Source: Orbicella faveolata
Lineage: Eukaryota; Cnidaria; Anthozoa; Scleractinia; Merulinidae
NCBI RefSeq assembly: GCF_002042975.1
Contig: NW_018150208.1
Coordinates: 194,597-258,596 of the forward strand
Reading direction: 5' to 3'
Length of the DNA: 64,000 nt
Positions 47,601 to 58,941 of this stretch are shown one piece after another. The notes under the pieces are model-generated. The model worked only from the letters and a program-made list of their open reading frames with translations, searched no databases and was not told the origin of the DNA. The stretch's first letter is position 1. The number at the start of each line of letters is the position of its first letter. Both the position numbers and the translations under genes were made by a program.

Positions 47601-50600
47601 GTGCAAGATCATAGTAAGGTCTGTGTTTGAGTCTAGTGGCGTATCAGCCCAGTGCCTGTCTCCAGTTTCCATAGCAGGAAGTGAGTAGGATCATTAGATT
47701 AATGATCCTACTCACTTCCTGCTATGAAAACTTGAGACAGGCACTGGGCTGATACGCCACTAGACTCAAACACAGACCTTACTATGATCTTATACTCTCC
47801 ACCTACCTCACTGGATTGGATGCTAGTCCATTACAAGGTTACCACCCTCTAGCATAAAATTTGCTGGTGCCCCACTCTGAGTGGAAAGAGGTATTGTGAG
47901 AGTATTTCTAACTCAAGAACAGAGTAAAGGGTCCTGCTCAAGAACATGACACAATCACCGTGGCCTGGGGCTGAACATGGAGCACTTGAACCAGGGTCCA
48001 GTGCACTAAATGTGAGGCCACCACACCTCACACTCACAGGTTACGATCATAGGTTTGACTCCTTGTACTCCTTTTGGGAGAACTCAGTTGATATTAATTA
48101 ATTTTCCAAGTGGATTGTCACTGATTGATGCAGGCCTTTCTCAAGAGATTATTCTCCCAAGCATAACATAAATTATACATGTACAATCATTTCTTTCTGA
48201 TATCCCATGGCTGTTTGAAGCCACTCTGAGTAGCTAGTAAATAAATAACATTTTGTCAGTGATAAACTGCCAAACTCTTTTAATCACTGGGAAGAGAATA
48301 AATCCTGGCCCTCTTTCTCATAAGCTTGCAATGATGATGACTAACATTTACATGTAGCATTTTTCTAATTCTTGTACAATGTTCTTTGGAATCAGATTGT
48401 GTTTGTTGGACCATTTGAGCATCATTCAAATCTTCTCCCTTGGAAAGAATTAGGCGCTGAGGTAAGGTGCAAAAGGCTCACAAGTTTTTTCACAACTTCA
48501 AACACATCCCTTGGCCAGTAGATTTAATTGTATATACAGTTTGTCAACTTATAGTAAATAACTTGCATCACAGTTGCATTATCAGTGTATTGAAAATGCA
48601 GTTTAAAAATTCAATTATTCTACAAGTAAGTTGAAATAGGTGACTGAAAAGGTTACAAAGATTCTCAAGTTATTTACCTATTTGCACAGTGCTTCATAAC
48701 CACTCATTAAGCTGTTTTTCAGATTAGCTGTAAGTTACTATTTATCTAAGCAGTAGTTTGTATAAATTGTATTTTTTTTTTCTTGGAAAGTGTTCTCCTC
48801 ATATAATTGAAGGGGTGAGTGCAAAACCATGCTAAGTGACGATTTGGGTGAAAAAAAAATTTCACAAAAGGGCTTGCATTTTTGCATCCTTGCCGTCATG
48901 CGTTAACGTGAAATCAACATTTTAACCTATTTAGACCTGAAATCGACATCATTGAGCTTATGCGCTGCATGAAATCGACATTTTGTTGGTTTCTAAGTGA
49001 AATCAACATCCTTGCCGTCACGCGTTAATGTGAAATCAACATATAAACCTATTTAGACCTGAAATCAACATCATTGAGCTTATACGTTGCGTGAAATTGA
49101 CATTTTACTGGTTTCTAAGAGAAATCAACCTCCTTGCCGTCATGCGTTAACGTGAAATCAACATTTAAACCTTTTTTGACCTAAAATCAACATTTTTGAG
49201 CTTATANTATAACAAAGGCTTGGCTTGGTTATTATAACAAAGGATCGGCTCTGTTTATCATAACAAAGGCCTGGCTTCGTTTATTTGAAGGCCTCGGCTG
49301 GAAAAGGGCGTTAGGTATTTTAATCAAAAGTGAACTTTGTCGAAAACGCTCTAAATTTTGCATGCAGTTTTGTTTAGGTATGTTTAGCAATGTCCCGTAG
49401 TTTTTCCGCTAAGCTTTGCTTCATTTTCGAGATATTGCGTATGCAAAAAAACCACTTGGTTTTCCTAGCAGTGTCTTTATAAACGAAGCAAAAACCAGCG
49501 GGAAAAATACAGCACCATGTTTTTCTATTACATTGAAGACCACATGCAAAAATTCAAGCCCTTTCGCGAATTTTTTTTTTCACCCAAATCGTCACTTAGC
49601 ATGGTTTTGCACTCACCCCTTCAATTATATTTTTTTCTTCTAGGTTATATGGATCAAGCAAAACCCAAGTGGATCAGTTGACTTGCCAGACTTGGATTCT
49701 AAACTAAAGGTGCTTGCTTTGTTGTCCAAATGATAATGATGATGATGAAACTTCAGAGGCCACTTAAGTGTTGTAAACATTATTGTCTGCTTGTTGTTTC
49801 ACATTATTGCTACAAAATCATTACTATTAATTACCAATTAAGTAAACATAGGAAGGCAAAAATCCATACAAAGTGCCACGAGAACACATATCTTTGCAAG
49901 CATTTTACCCTCTTCATGAACATTTATATCATGTCCATGTAATGCTAGGCAATATTCATGGTGATTTTCTAGACAGATTGTTTCATGAAGGCATGGGGTG
50001 ATGGTGTATATTTCTCTTATTAGCCAAGTGCCAAGGCTATACTGTGAGATTATTTCCCCAAGGTCCTGACAGTATGGATAGGGTGCAGTGAAGTTCACAC
50101 AAAAAAGACCAAGGGCATATATTATAATGCTCCCAGTAGAGTCCTGAGCAAGCTCGATTATAGCCTGCAAGCAGACTCAGGTTGGAGCATGAGCATGTGC
50201 TGCATAGCCGCGAGCGCGAAATCGAGCAGTGAAGCCGCAAGACGAGAAAGTCAGCCTGCTCTGATCTCTGCAAATTTTTCATTTCCACCCCAGAAACTGC
50301 AGAACAATAAGCCAACTAAATTTCACTGGAAGTATGAACTTTGGCAGCTCAGATTTCTTGGGATTTCATGACAACATGCAGGCGCGATAAATGTTGCTGA
50401 TAAGGTTTTGCCAAAGAAAAACCGTCAATGTTTATGTCTAGCAAGGACACTCACTTGATTCCAAGTGATTTTGCTTTGGCGGTCTGGTCTTTGATGATGC
50501 TGGTAGATGGGCAAACGCCTTCATGTATGTTGTTTCGTTGCCTGCTTGCAATCACATATGTTTGTATTATTTAACTCTTCCCATATGCAGTCGGCAACAT

Positions 50601-53600
50601 GGCAAGTACGCCTTGATTCATTAACATACTTTCAACTGCTATTTCCTGCTCCCTCTTTAGTTTGAAATTTAACCAGAAATAGACTGGAACTTTGTTAAAA
50701 CATCAGTAATACGGGCACTCAACTCTTCCTCTGACTCCCGATGTGGATGACTTATTTTTTATTGTGAGAACGTGTGGTAAATTACCGACTCCATGGGGAT
50801 CTAATAGCTCGTGATCAAACATAATAGATTTACAGTTTTCTCGCCTCTCCCACATTTCGACCAATAGTATTTCACTTCGCTCAGGTGAAGCAGAAATGAA
50901 AAAATACAGAGATCAAGGCAGGTTCATTTTCTTGGCACCTCTTCACAAGACTCCTTCCTGCTAGATCGCTTTGCTGTTCACTGCTCGCGCACAACTCAAA
51001 GGTGAGCCTGCTCACAGCCTAGCTTGGTTAATGAGAGATTCATTACATGCCCAAAACTGTTTAGAGAGAATCATGATTATGGAGTAGAAAGACATCTTAT
51101 ATTTCATGTGTCCAGTTCTGATTGAAAGCTGACTTGCAGTTTGCTCACATCTGGGATGGGTTGTTCAAAAGCCAGTTTACACTGGTTACGCAACCAGGAT
51201 TAAAAGTTAACTGAAGAAAAAACAGAATCCCTTGCACAGAAGTAAGTTTGTAGGAAAATAATTCACAAAACTTCAAGAAAACCATGTTTGATCATTTGGA
51301 ACAGTGCCTAGTCCAATTTACTATTTTTAAATATTGGCTGATTTTAGTAATTGGCCTCCTGAACTATTTTGCTTGTGTAATAACATTCTGGTTTTAAAAC
51401 AGCTTGGTCCCTTGAAATGCTTGGTCGGTCGTTTTCTTCATCTTAAGACCCTTGACTATTAAATATGACCATTCTAGTCTGTACGACTAGATTTCGGTGG
51501 CCTGTGAGTGGTCAGATTAATGGGGTTACAGTTAATGTTGTTTATTTTTCCTATTTTTAGTTTCACTCTTCAAAAGGCAGACAGTTGATTGGCTGTTTTT
51601 CAGCAGCATCAAATGTGACAGGTATTTTAACAGACACCAATGCTGTCACTGCCTGTCTGCACAGAAACGGGGCTTTGGCTTTCTGGGATTATGCCACTGC
51701 AGGTATAGCAATTGTTATTTTTTAAAGGAGCTCAGTCACGGTTTGCACATTTTGAAAAGTTTAGCCTAAATTTTTCAAATTCGTCATTTGCAATCTGTGT
51801 CAATCTTTACCATCCTTGACCATCCTTGTTCCTTTATGGTTTGTTATTATCTCTTTGATGTTTTTCTATCTTAGTAAATTATTATTTTCAGGTTTCCTTC
51901 CATTTAAAGGAGATTTTGTACATGGCCAAAAAAACAGGCAAAACACAGTCACTGAGCTCCTTTAATATAGTTTGTACATGTAGTAAGAACAGTCTTCTGT
52001 ACAAGGAGAGTTTACAAGTACAGTCAGGCTGGAAAATTTGTAATGATCGATTCTAGTGTAGTTTTTATCAAGTTATTTGAAATACCTATTGTAAACAGCA
52101 ATTTGAACATTTTTGAGCAAGCAATTTAATAATATCACTTGTTGTGATACAATATCATGTTTGTTAAATCATTAGTTTTGTTCATGAATACATTTTATCT
52201 CCCTTTTCTTTCTGCCATGAACAACGTAGGACCTTATGTGGACATAAACATGAATCCTTTGGTTACCAGGTGAGCTTTAATGACTTGTAATTGTTTTCCT
52301 GAGTGGTTTTCAATCGAGTGTCGAAAGTAATCAGGCAGTTACTTTGGTTTTGGTTTTACTACGGTTTGAGATTGGCTGAGTAGTTTAATTGGTAAGTCAT
52401 TGGTTTGGTTTTGGTTTTATGACACTCAATTGAAAACTGTTCTATGTGCAATGATAAATATATATAATTATATAGAGCTTCCAGAACCATTTTCTGGCTT
52501 CAATACAGTCTTGTAAGGGCCAATTTACCATATGTAACAAGCTTATGACAAGTGTTTTGTGTGAATCAAACCAGTCCTATAACTTTTCAAGCAAGTTGTT
52601 TCAAGATTGCAAGCTAACGCATCCATTTAATGAACTTATGCTGTCAAATGAGGCCCGTGAATTGTTTCAGCTCACAGAAGGGAAATTTCATTCCCTCATT
52701 TAAGACATATCATAAGCATCAGCCAGTGAAGTTTCACGTTTTTTCCTGGTTACCCAGGGGAGGGGGACCTATGTAAAAGTTTTGGAGATGCTCGCAAGAA
52801 AATTTGAATTAAATCCCTAAAGGAGACCAATCTGGGTGTGGCTCGAGCTGTATTTTACCTCTAAAAGATAACACTTCAAATGACAAGGCTCGATTACCAG
52901 CCCTGTTCAGGAAAGGAGCCCATAAAAGTGAGCCTAAAGATAGAAACAAGAGCGCTTTTTTATTATTATTTCTTCGAGTGCACCCTAAAAGATACTTTGA
53001 CAGCTAAAAATATCCTAAGAACAACAACCTCGTTCCCAGCCTCTCTCTCCTCTGCCTCTCTTGGTCGTTGGGAGAAAGACCCTGGTTGCAGCTGGTCACA
53101 TGACAACCTGTGACACAAACTTTTCCACCGGGGTACAGTCAACGAATAATTTTTGTCCATCTCAACTAAAGTGAAAGAAAGGTCATCACTAACCACACAC
53201 GTACGGGCAAATACACCTTTGAAATTCTCCAGTCATATTCTAAGCTTCACACAGGTCAGACGAAAGATATTTATATACATCCAGCGTATTGAACTATCAC
53301 TGAATTCAATTCCAGCCGGTCGATTTAATATTGTAAAAAAGTAAAACTGTTCGCTGTTTCATGTTGGCTGAATTAACCTCACGGCACATTGTTCGCTAAT
53401 AAAACGATGTTTCATTAACCACTTTGCGGAATATAATTCTTGACTATGCCAAGGAACCGAGTTTCAACATCTGTCTAAATATAAATTTGCATAAACCTGA
53501 TGCAGATGAAATATAAGTGCGGGCTTATGTCACCAAAACTGTAAGTCATTTTGCACTGCTGTAAATCAAATGCAAGTCAGAATACTTGGCTAATTGGCAG

Positions 53601-55587
53601 TGTGACAGAAATACTTTTTAATAATCAAAATACCGCACAAAGAAGAACATAAATTACCTCCGAATTCAAAGATTCAAGAAATTGATCCACTGGTTTCACT
53701 TTGATTCTGTACGTGACATTTTACATGTGCTAACCGTCAAATAGTTTGTGCTCCATTTTGCTGCCGAATTTCTTTGTGAACGAAAGTCTTCTATATTTTG
53801 AAGACGGCAGAAATAGTGTAGCATTCCTTATGAGGAAAATTTGACTTCGAACCCCGATAGAGCATGTAGTTTTTAGTGACTGCTCAAACTTTTGAAACCC
53901 ACAAAATTTGTCACAGCAACAAACAAAACACTCTGCCACCCGTCCCGTGTTCTCTTACTCTGGCTTCCGTCCCGTGTACGGGTGAAGTGAGCGTAGAGCA
54001 GGGGGGACGTTATGCAAAGGGGAAAACACCAAACCCTTGCTCCTTGAAATCCCTATCTTTTTTTCTTTCTTAGTATTGTAACAGGTCAAGTGATAAACCT
54101 AAACAGTGATACAATTTACACTAAGCTTTGATGCTGTTCGAAAACTAAACAGATTCTTGTGTTCTAGTCCTGGGTGGACTTCCATATGAAAAGGCGGGCG
54201 ATGCTCGTTGGAAAATTTGAATTAAACCCCCGAAAAAAGACCAGTTTGGGCGTGGCTCAAGCTTTATTTGACCCTTAAAGATACCACGTAAATTGGAATA
54301 GTCTCCATTACCAGCTGCTGTTCAGGAAGGGAGCCTGCACTAGTACATGTAGATGGATTTGAGAGAATGGCAGAAATTGAAACTAAAAACGGAAATGAGA
54401 GTTTTGACATCTAAAATAGTGGCACTTCATTGTGAACGCCTTAAATGAGACCAGAATCCTTGATTTATACCCCTAAGCGAGACAATGAGCACATTTTTTC
54501 ATATGGGATACCGCCTTGGATTTTAGTATTTTACGTGCATGAAAACAAGTGAGAGTTGTAATGACAACAAGCGTGACTTAAAATGCTTTTGAGCAACTTG
54601 ATTGCTTATAAACAAATTAAATTAACTTAAAGTGCATTTTATGTTTGCTATAGTGACGATCAGGGACTTGTCTACAAAGATGCGATATTTATTTCAACTC
54701 ACAAGTTTGTTGGAGGAGTGGAAACACCAGGTGAACAGACCTTTCGTGTAATTGACAACGTGTCAGATGGAAAAAGAAAAGTTGTTGTTTGTTAAGTTTG
54801 GTAGAAATTTGACAAAAATATTCCTCATTTGGTGGTGCATCATAAAGTCAACCTAGTGATCCATCAATCAAGCTGGGTTCCATATACCCTGCGAGACAGA
54901 GATTCCCTCCTCCTTCTGCTTGATTGATGGATCACTAGGCTGACTTTATGATGTACCATCACAGGATAACCCAGAGAATTCTCTTTGCTGGCATCCGTTT
55001 AATATGCAACGTTCTCTTCCAGTTATACACTGTGACAGTAAATTATCACGAGCACAGCGCAATGACGCCGTAGCTTAACCCAGACGGCTCTATTCAGAGT
55101 CAAGCGCAACAACACTAGGCTACCAGGACCCCCATGCCATGGTACTAGCTACTCAGAAAAAATCCAAATTCTCCCAACAGTAGTCGAACCTGTAACCTTC
55201 CACACACCGGCACTGAGCTACNGGGGGGGTGGTACCTCACGTAACTACTGTAGCCTGTGCCACTCAAGCCTGAGACAGGGTCTCGGTCAGTAGGGATTTA
55301 TCATTTTTTTTCGTTGTTTTTCTGTTACGTGCTTTGAATTATTGAATAAGCATATAACTGAAAGAAAAATGAGAGGGGATCGGCTACCTTTGACTCGATC
55401 ATTCCCACTGACCATGTTTCCATTGCTCGCCTGCTTGTTTAATTGTCCTGGCTGACTGGTGAAGAGTCTGGAACTGACTAATGTTGCAGATACAATATGC
55501 TGTCAATTTGCAGGGATCCTTGTAGCCAAGAAGAGTCTGTTTGTGAACCCTGTTCCCTCGGGCTGTGGTGGTGGCTCTGTATTTTTT
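44696..55587 (+). CDS. PLP-dependent class V aminotransferase / cysteine desulfurase-like protein, 3' end not found
   Basis: Ten exons: 44696-44948, 45037-45067, 46156-46272, 46844-46961, 48396-48461, 49644-49709, 51561-51702, 52230-52269, 54654-54730, 55514-55587. They keep phase and give 328 residues starting MARKRMLSG. Class V landmarks are clear: TYCDYTASGR near the start of the fold, GNTHTTTTVTS, FVGPFEHHSNLLPW, CFSAASNVTG, LAFWDYATAGPYVDI and the PLP-lysine segment STHKFVGG. The family (SufS/NifS-like) binds pyridoxal phosphate on that lysine and usually acts on sulphur-containing amino acids; the exact substrate here is unknown. After ...SGCGGGSVFF and a good donor, I find no further exon although the fold should need at least another 150-200 residues. 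The missing part may lie in the assembly gap at 58404, be displaced by misassembly, or be lost. Introns carry several DNA transposons and SINEs. Confidence 0.88.
45327..46125. mobile_element. Non-autonomous pogo/Tigger-like DNA element
   Basis: The ends are acagtcaaacct and aggtttgactgt, exact inverted copies typical of Tigger-like terminal repeats. Sub-terminal phrases ('attaagcgga' near 45535 and 46070) recur at both sides. There is no transposase frame. It fills most of the second intron of the aminotransferase gene. Confidence 0.7.
47090..47385 (+). mobile_element. tRNA-type SINE in an aminotransferase intron
   Basis: The head (catggttagtgcactcc), the middle (ttcttgggcaagacactta, actctcacagtgcct) and the tail (tagaaatactcctagtcact, gtatgcagactt) match the copy at 8637-8915. 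No clear target-site duplication was found. Confidence 0.8.
47608..47789. repeat. 182-bp near-perfect palindrome
   Basis: Arms of about 90 bases begin and end with gatcatagtaagg and its complement, and meet at about 47698 with only a few mismatches. It lies in an aminotransferase intron, just before a minus-strand SINE. It could be a foldback element or a head-to-head duplication. Confidence 0.88.
47800..48033 (-). mobile_element. tRNA-type SINE, minus orientation
   Basis: Read on the minus strand it gives the SINE order: ggcctcacatttagtgcact, a B-box-like ggttcaagtgctcc, tgttcttgagc, tagaaatactc and aatggactagcatcc. It is the fourth copy of the family in this window and is more diverged. 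Confidence 0.7.
48801..49630. mobile_element. 830-bp non-autonomous DNA transposon with ~58-bp terminal inverted repeats
   Basis: The left end (atataattgaaggggtgag, continuing to about 48859) is an exact inverted copy of the right end at about 49572-49630. The interior holds a 122-base tandem repeat in about 2.6 copies (starts 48887, 49009, 49131). A single N lies at 49207. No coding capacity. The right end stops 13 bases before the splice acceptor of the exon at 49644. Confidence 0.88.
48887..49206. repeat. 122-bp tandem repeat inside the transposon
   Basis: Units start with tccttgccgtca and contain gcgttaa, gtgaaatcaacat, gacctgaaatc and ttgagctta in the same order. Starts at 48887, 49009 and 49131 give a constant 122-base period. 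Confidence 0.88.
51726..51961. mobile_element. 236-bp MITE flanked by TTAA (piggyBac-type target)
   Basis: The ends are aggagctcagtcacgg and cagtcactgagctcct, inverted copies, with TTAA at 51722-51725 and 51962-51965. A second copy in the opposite orientation lies at 55617-55848. Both stand in introns of the aminotransferase gene, shortly after an exon. Confidence 0.82.
52306..52437. mobile_element. 132-bp MITE
   Basis: gttttcaatcgagtgtc at the left and gacactcaattgaaaac at the right are inverted copies. A truncated relative lies at 7110-7229. Confidence 0.78.
52760..52915. repeat. Dispersed repeat, copy 1
   Basis: Shares ordered phrases with 54180-54345: gatgctcg, aaaatttgaattaaa, gaccaatctgggtgtggctc against gaccagtttgggcgtggctc, and ttaccagc...tgttcagga. 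Both copies sit in aminotransferase introns in the same orientation. Confidence 0.6.
54180..54345. repeat. Dispersed repeat, copy 2
   Basis: The partner of the copy at 52760-52915, with about the same length and order of landmarks. The element class is unknown. Confidence 0.6.
54833..54958. repeat. Foldback repeat of about 126 bp
   Basis: Arms of about 42 bases (tggtgcatcataaagtcaac and its complement at the right end) pair with few mismatches around a 40-base loop. It lies in an aminotransferase intron. Confidence 0.82.
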
Positions 55588-55616
55588 GTAAGTACAGAAA
55601 AAATAATGTCTTTTAA

Positions 55617-55848
55617 AGGAGTTCAGTCACGGTTTTTGGAGTTATTTTGGCCACGTACAAAATTATCTTTGAATTGAAGGAAGCCTGAAAATGGTAGTTT
55701 ACTAAGATGGGAAACACCAAAGAGATAATAATAAACCATGAAGTAACAAGGATGGGCAAGGATGGAGAAGATTGACTCGGATTACAAACGATGAACTTGA
55801 AAAATTTAGCCTAAACTTTGCAAGAGCGAAAACCGTGACCTAGCTCCT
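55617..55848. mobile_element. 232-bp MITE flanked by TTAA, opposite orientation to 51726-51961
   Basis: TTAA stands at 55613-55616 and 55849-55852. The reverse complement reads aggagctaggtcacgg and then follows the interior of the first copy (gtttagcctaaatttttcaa with small changes, ccatccttg...). It begins 26 bases after the last exon found. Confidence 0.82.
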
Positions 55849-55880
55849 TTAAGAGTTCCTATTAAACCCTCTGTTTCATT

Positions 55881-56247
55881 AGGGAGCTTAAGAAACCTCG
55901 ACGGCGACGGCGAGGACAACGTCTATTAAAAAATGATTGTATATTTTACCTACGAATATCGCGGTGCTCTAAAGTCATTTACTTTGTTTATTACTGTTAA
56001 AACTATCACGAAACTGAGTCTAGGACACACCGATAAATTCGACATAAAAATTTAATATATTAGCCGTCGTGGTTCACGTTCTCCAAACAGCGCAGAATTT
56101 GGTCATTTCACTTTGTTGTTTTGCAGAGGACGGCAAAGAAATGTACCAAGAATTATAACGCACGTGCACAGCCATTGTTCTCCTCATTAAACCTTTTGTT
56201 TAGTGACGTTCCCGTTGCCGTTGCCGCCTTGGTTTTCTTAAACTCCT
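55881..56247. mobile_element. MITE-like element of about 367 bp
   Basis: The left end agggagcttaagaaacctcg and the right end ggttttcttaaactcct are imperfect inverted copies. Sub-terminal gacggcgacggcgagg on the left pairs loosely with ccgttgccgttgccgcc on the right. Confidence 0.6.
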
Positions 56248-56849
56248 AATAGTAATAATAGAGTCGAAGGTCCCTTGAAATCGAAAAAAAGGGTCCAGCT
56301 TCAGAAATGGAGACCAGCTTAAGCGTCCATGTAGGAAAGTTGTCTGCTAATGAGAGGTTGGAAATGTAATGATTGTATGTGGCTGTATCTGCCTCAACTT
56401 CGTTCTCAGGGTTCAGCCTGTTCAACCCTGTTCCAATTTTCAGACAGGCTCTGTGCCAGAGGTTGCCCTACACGGGGGTAGGGGTGCGGATAAAAAAAAT
56501 TCAATCAGTCCCATTTTGAATCGTACGTGGCATGCGGGAGATTGGAACCTAGAAAGGTGGAAAGTTAGGAATTTGGAATGACCTAGGCAACTCCGATCAA
56601 CAAGTAACTTGCAGTCGAACTGTTCTTGAATTTGTGAAAGATTCTATGTTTGTGTCACCTTTGGTTAAAAAAGACTCGGAAAAAATATCAGTACGAACTT
56701 GAAGGCCCCTTGTAATGGCTAAAACATTGAACTTCAAATGCTAAACGAGCACGTGACGATGTAAAAAAAATGTAAATAGTGCAAAATCCTAAAAAAAAAA
56801 ACATCATTGGTTGTTTATTATTTACACGGACAGACCGGTCACCGTCAAA

Positions 56850-57615
56850 CGTCTGTGCAAATGGTAAGCAAAATTCCCTGATGGTAAGTTCCGTTCGGAC
56901 TGTCCAATTAACGAATTGACGTCAGTTTTTTTATGCGTCTGTCCACTTATTGATGATAAATTGCGTCATAACATTGTCAAAGTGGCTGTGGAACCACGAG
57001 CCGCCGCAGTAAGCTTTGACAATGTTATGACGAAATTTATCATCAATAAGAGGACAGACGCATAAAAAACTGACGTCAAGTTGATTTTTACAATAACAAG
57101 ACCCCAGAATGGTCAAATGCCGGGAATAAATGAGGTGAAAAGGCGCCCATAGACTTGCAATTGCCGTAAACAAAGATAAGTGAATTTTATTCAAAATGAC
57201 GCGAACATGGTCAATGGCTTTTCTCGCTTTTTGATTGGCCACTTAAAAAAGTCCATGAAGCTTCATGGGTTAAAAAGTTGACAGATGAACTTGAAAGCTT
57301 GCATATATTAAAATTTTATCCGTCTGTACTCTTATTGATAATAAAAGAGCCGATCAGCGCGCGAGAAATTAGACAGTTATTGTAAAATTACCATTCACTC
57401 AAAAAACCCAGTTTACCGAGAGAGACTAGGACGAGTTCGACCTGATCATAATTCCAAGATGGCGGTGAAGCATATTTTCCATTCGGATATTTCGGGTGGA
57501 GTACCTTTCAAGACGCAACTCTGTTTATTTCTTAAATGTTCCGGTCGGCCGAGCCAAAATTGTCTTTCCATTTACATTCTGATCGAAATTTCCGGAATTT
57601 GAGGGTAAATGGTAA
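56850..57615 (-). repeat. Dispersed repeat split by an insertion
   Basis: The outer parts (56850-56915 and about 57400-57615) match the intact copy at 61807-62112 when read in reverse: ccgccatcttggaattatga, ggctcggccga, gcaaatggtaagc. The middle, including the palindrome at 56916-57079, is foreign to that copy and looks inserted. Confidence 0.65.
56916..57079. repeat. 164-bp palindrome
   Basis: Arms of about 67 bases (ttgacgtcag ... attgtcaaag and its complement) flank a short loop around 56985-57010. It lies inside the split repeat at 56850-57615. Confidence 0.85.
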
Positions 57616-58116
57616 ACACCATTAACTACCCGCTTTTCAACTTCCGTTTTCTTTGTACTGAATTAAAACACAATGTCAGTATCATAGCACTGTAGTTAGA
57701 ACTTACATGTATTTTGATAATAAAACCTAATGTAACTTCGCTACATTTTCATTTAATTTTTGCACGTAACATTTCTTTCATATACACAGCTGTAGAAACT
57801 GCTCCACAAATTTCTAGCTTCAGTTTAAACACCACCTTATACAAATTAAGTTTCTCTACTTTTTACATAGATTTATTTCAAATATACGCTGTTTTTGGCT
57901 ATTTCTTTGTATATAAGACTACCATGCAACTAAATGTATAAGGCATGCATGAACTATTATGAAATATCAGTAAGTTTGCATTCTTTCTTAAGTATTGTAG
58001 TTTTTTACATGGCACGCTTTGGTCGTTCTCATAAACGCCAAAGCGCAGTCCTAGCTCGTTATATACAAAAAGTGTTTATCAACAACGATAAAATTGAGTT
58101 TGGAGAATCATGATAT

Positions 58117-58689
58117 CACTGGAAAAGTTGAAAATTTACATGGACATGTCAATTTTAATTTACAGCATGTAAATCTTGATTTACATTCTTTGTAAATTAC
58201 AATTTACATGTTAGGGTTTTGTAAAATAAATTTACAGGAAATTTACAGCTTTTAGTACAGCATGTAAATGTTCTGTAAATAATGATTTACATTATCTTTG
58301 TCGACAATGATCATTTGAAGAACATGTAAAAACCTGTAAAATAGTTTACGCACTTTTACAGTATCTGCCTTTGTAAAAAACATGTAAATTGCTTTGCTAA
58401 ACCNNNNNNNNNNNNNNNNNNNNNNNNNNNNNNNNNNNNNNNNNNNNNNNNNNNNNNNNNNNNNNNNNNNNNNNNNNNNNNNNNNNNNNNNNNNNNNNNN
58501 NNNATTTACAGTGTTTTCTTCATCATTTACATGTTTCACTTAAAATATTTACATGTTTTTTACATGAAACCTCCAAAACATGTAAAAGGGGAAAAATCAT
58601 GTAAATTATTCTTTACAGTCTCTTTTTGATTATTTACACGTTAATTACATGTTATATACATACTCTGTAAATTTTCAACTTTTCCAGTG
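58117..58689. mobile_element. Terminal-inverted-repeat element rich in 'ttacatg', containing an assembly gap
   Basis: The left end starts CACTGGAAAAGTTGAAAATT and the right end is its exact inverted copy for 24 bases. The interior is a dense series of 'ttacatgt' and 'tgtaaat' words. A 100-base N run lies at 58404-58503, so the length is not certain. No coding capacity. Confidence 0.85.
58404..58503. other. Assembly gap (100 N)
   Basis: A 100-base run of N, the usual size for a gap of unknown length. Single N positions also lie at 25550, 31452, 49207, 55222 and 59189. Confidence 0.99.
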
Positions 58690-58941
58690 TTCAGTAAATC
58701 CATGAATAAACTTTAATCCAAAATTGGAATGTTAAACACTGAGATAAAATTTAACTTCATAAACTTGTATACAGATAGACAGTAATTGAAGGTTTTTAAA
58801 GTGCAGCCATATTTACCTAAAAGTCATACAGAAGCAATATGCTTCATTGTTCTTTTATATATAAGTGCGAATTAAAGTTCACTCAAAAAATGATTCAAAA
58901 TTAACTTACAAATAAACCAATGTTGTTGATTCTTCCAACAG

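Larger units (their letters stand above)
56248..58116. other. Stretch without a gene after the last aminotransferase exon
   Basis: I looked for the missing aminotransferase exons here and found none. It holds a palindrome at 56916-57079 and pieces of a dispersed repeat at about 56850-56915 and 57400-57615 that match 61807-62112 in inverted orientation. Confidence 0.5.

Noticed and set aside
48801-49630. CRISPR-like spaced repeats
   Set aside because: The regular 122-base repeats are direct tandem units inside a transposon of a eukaryotic genome. There are no short repeats with unique spacers.
58252-58539. 95-codon frame across the N run
   Set aside because: It is made from transposon sequence and unknown bases.
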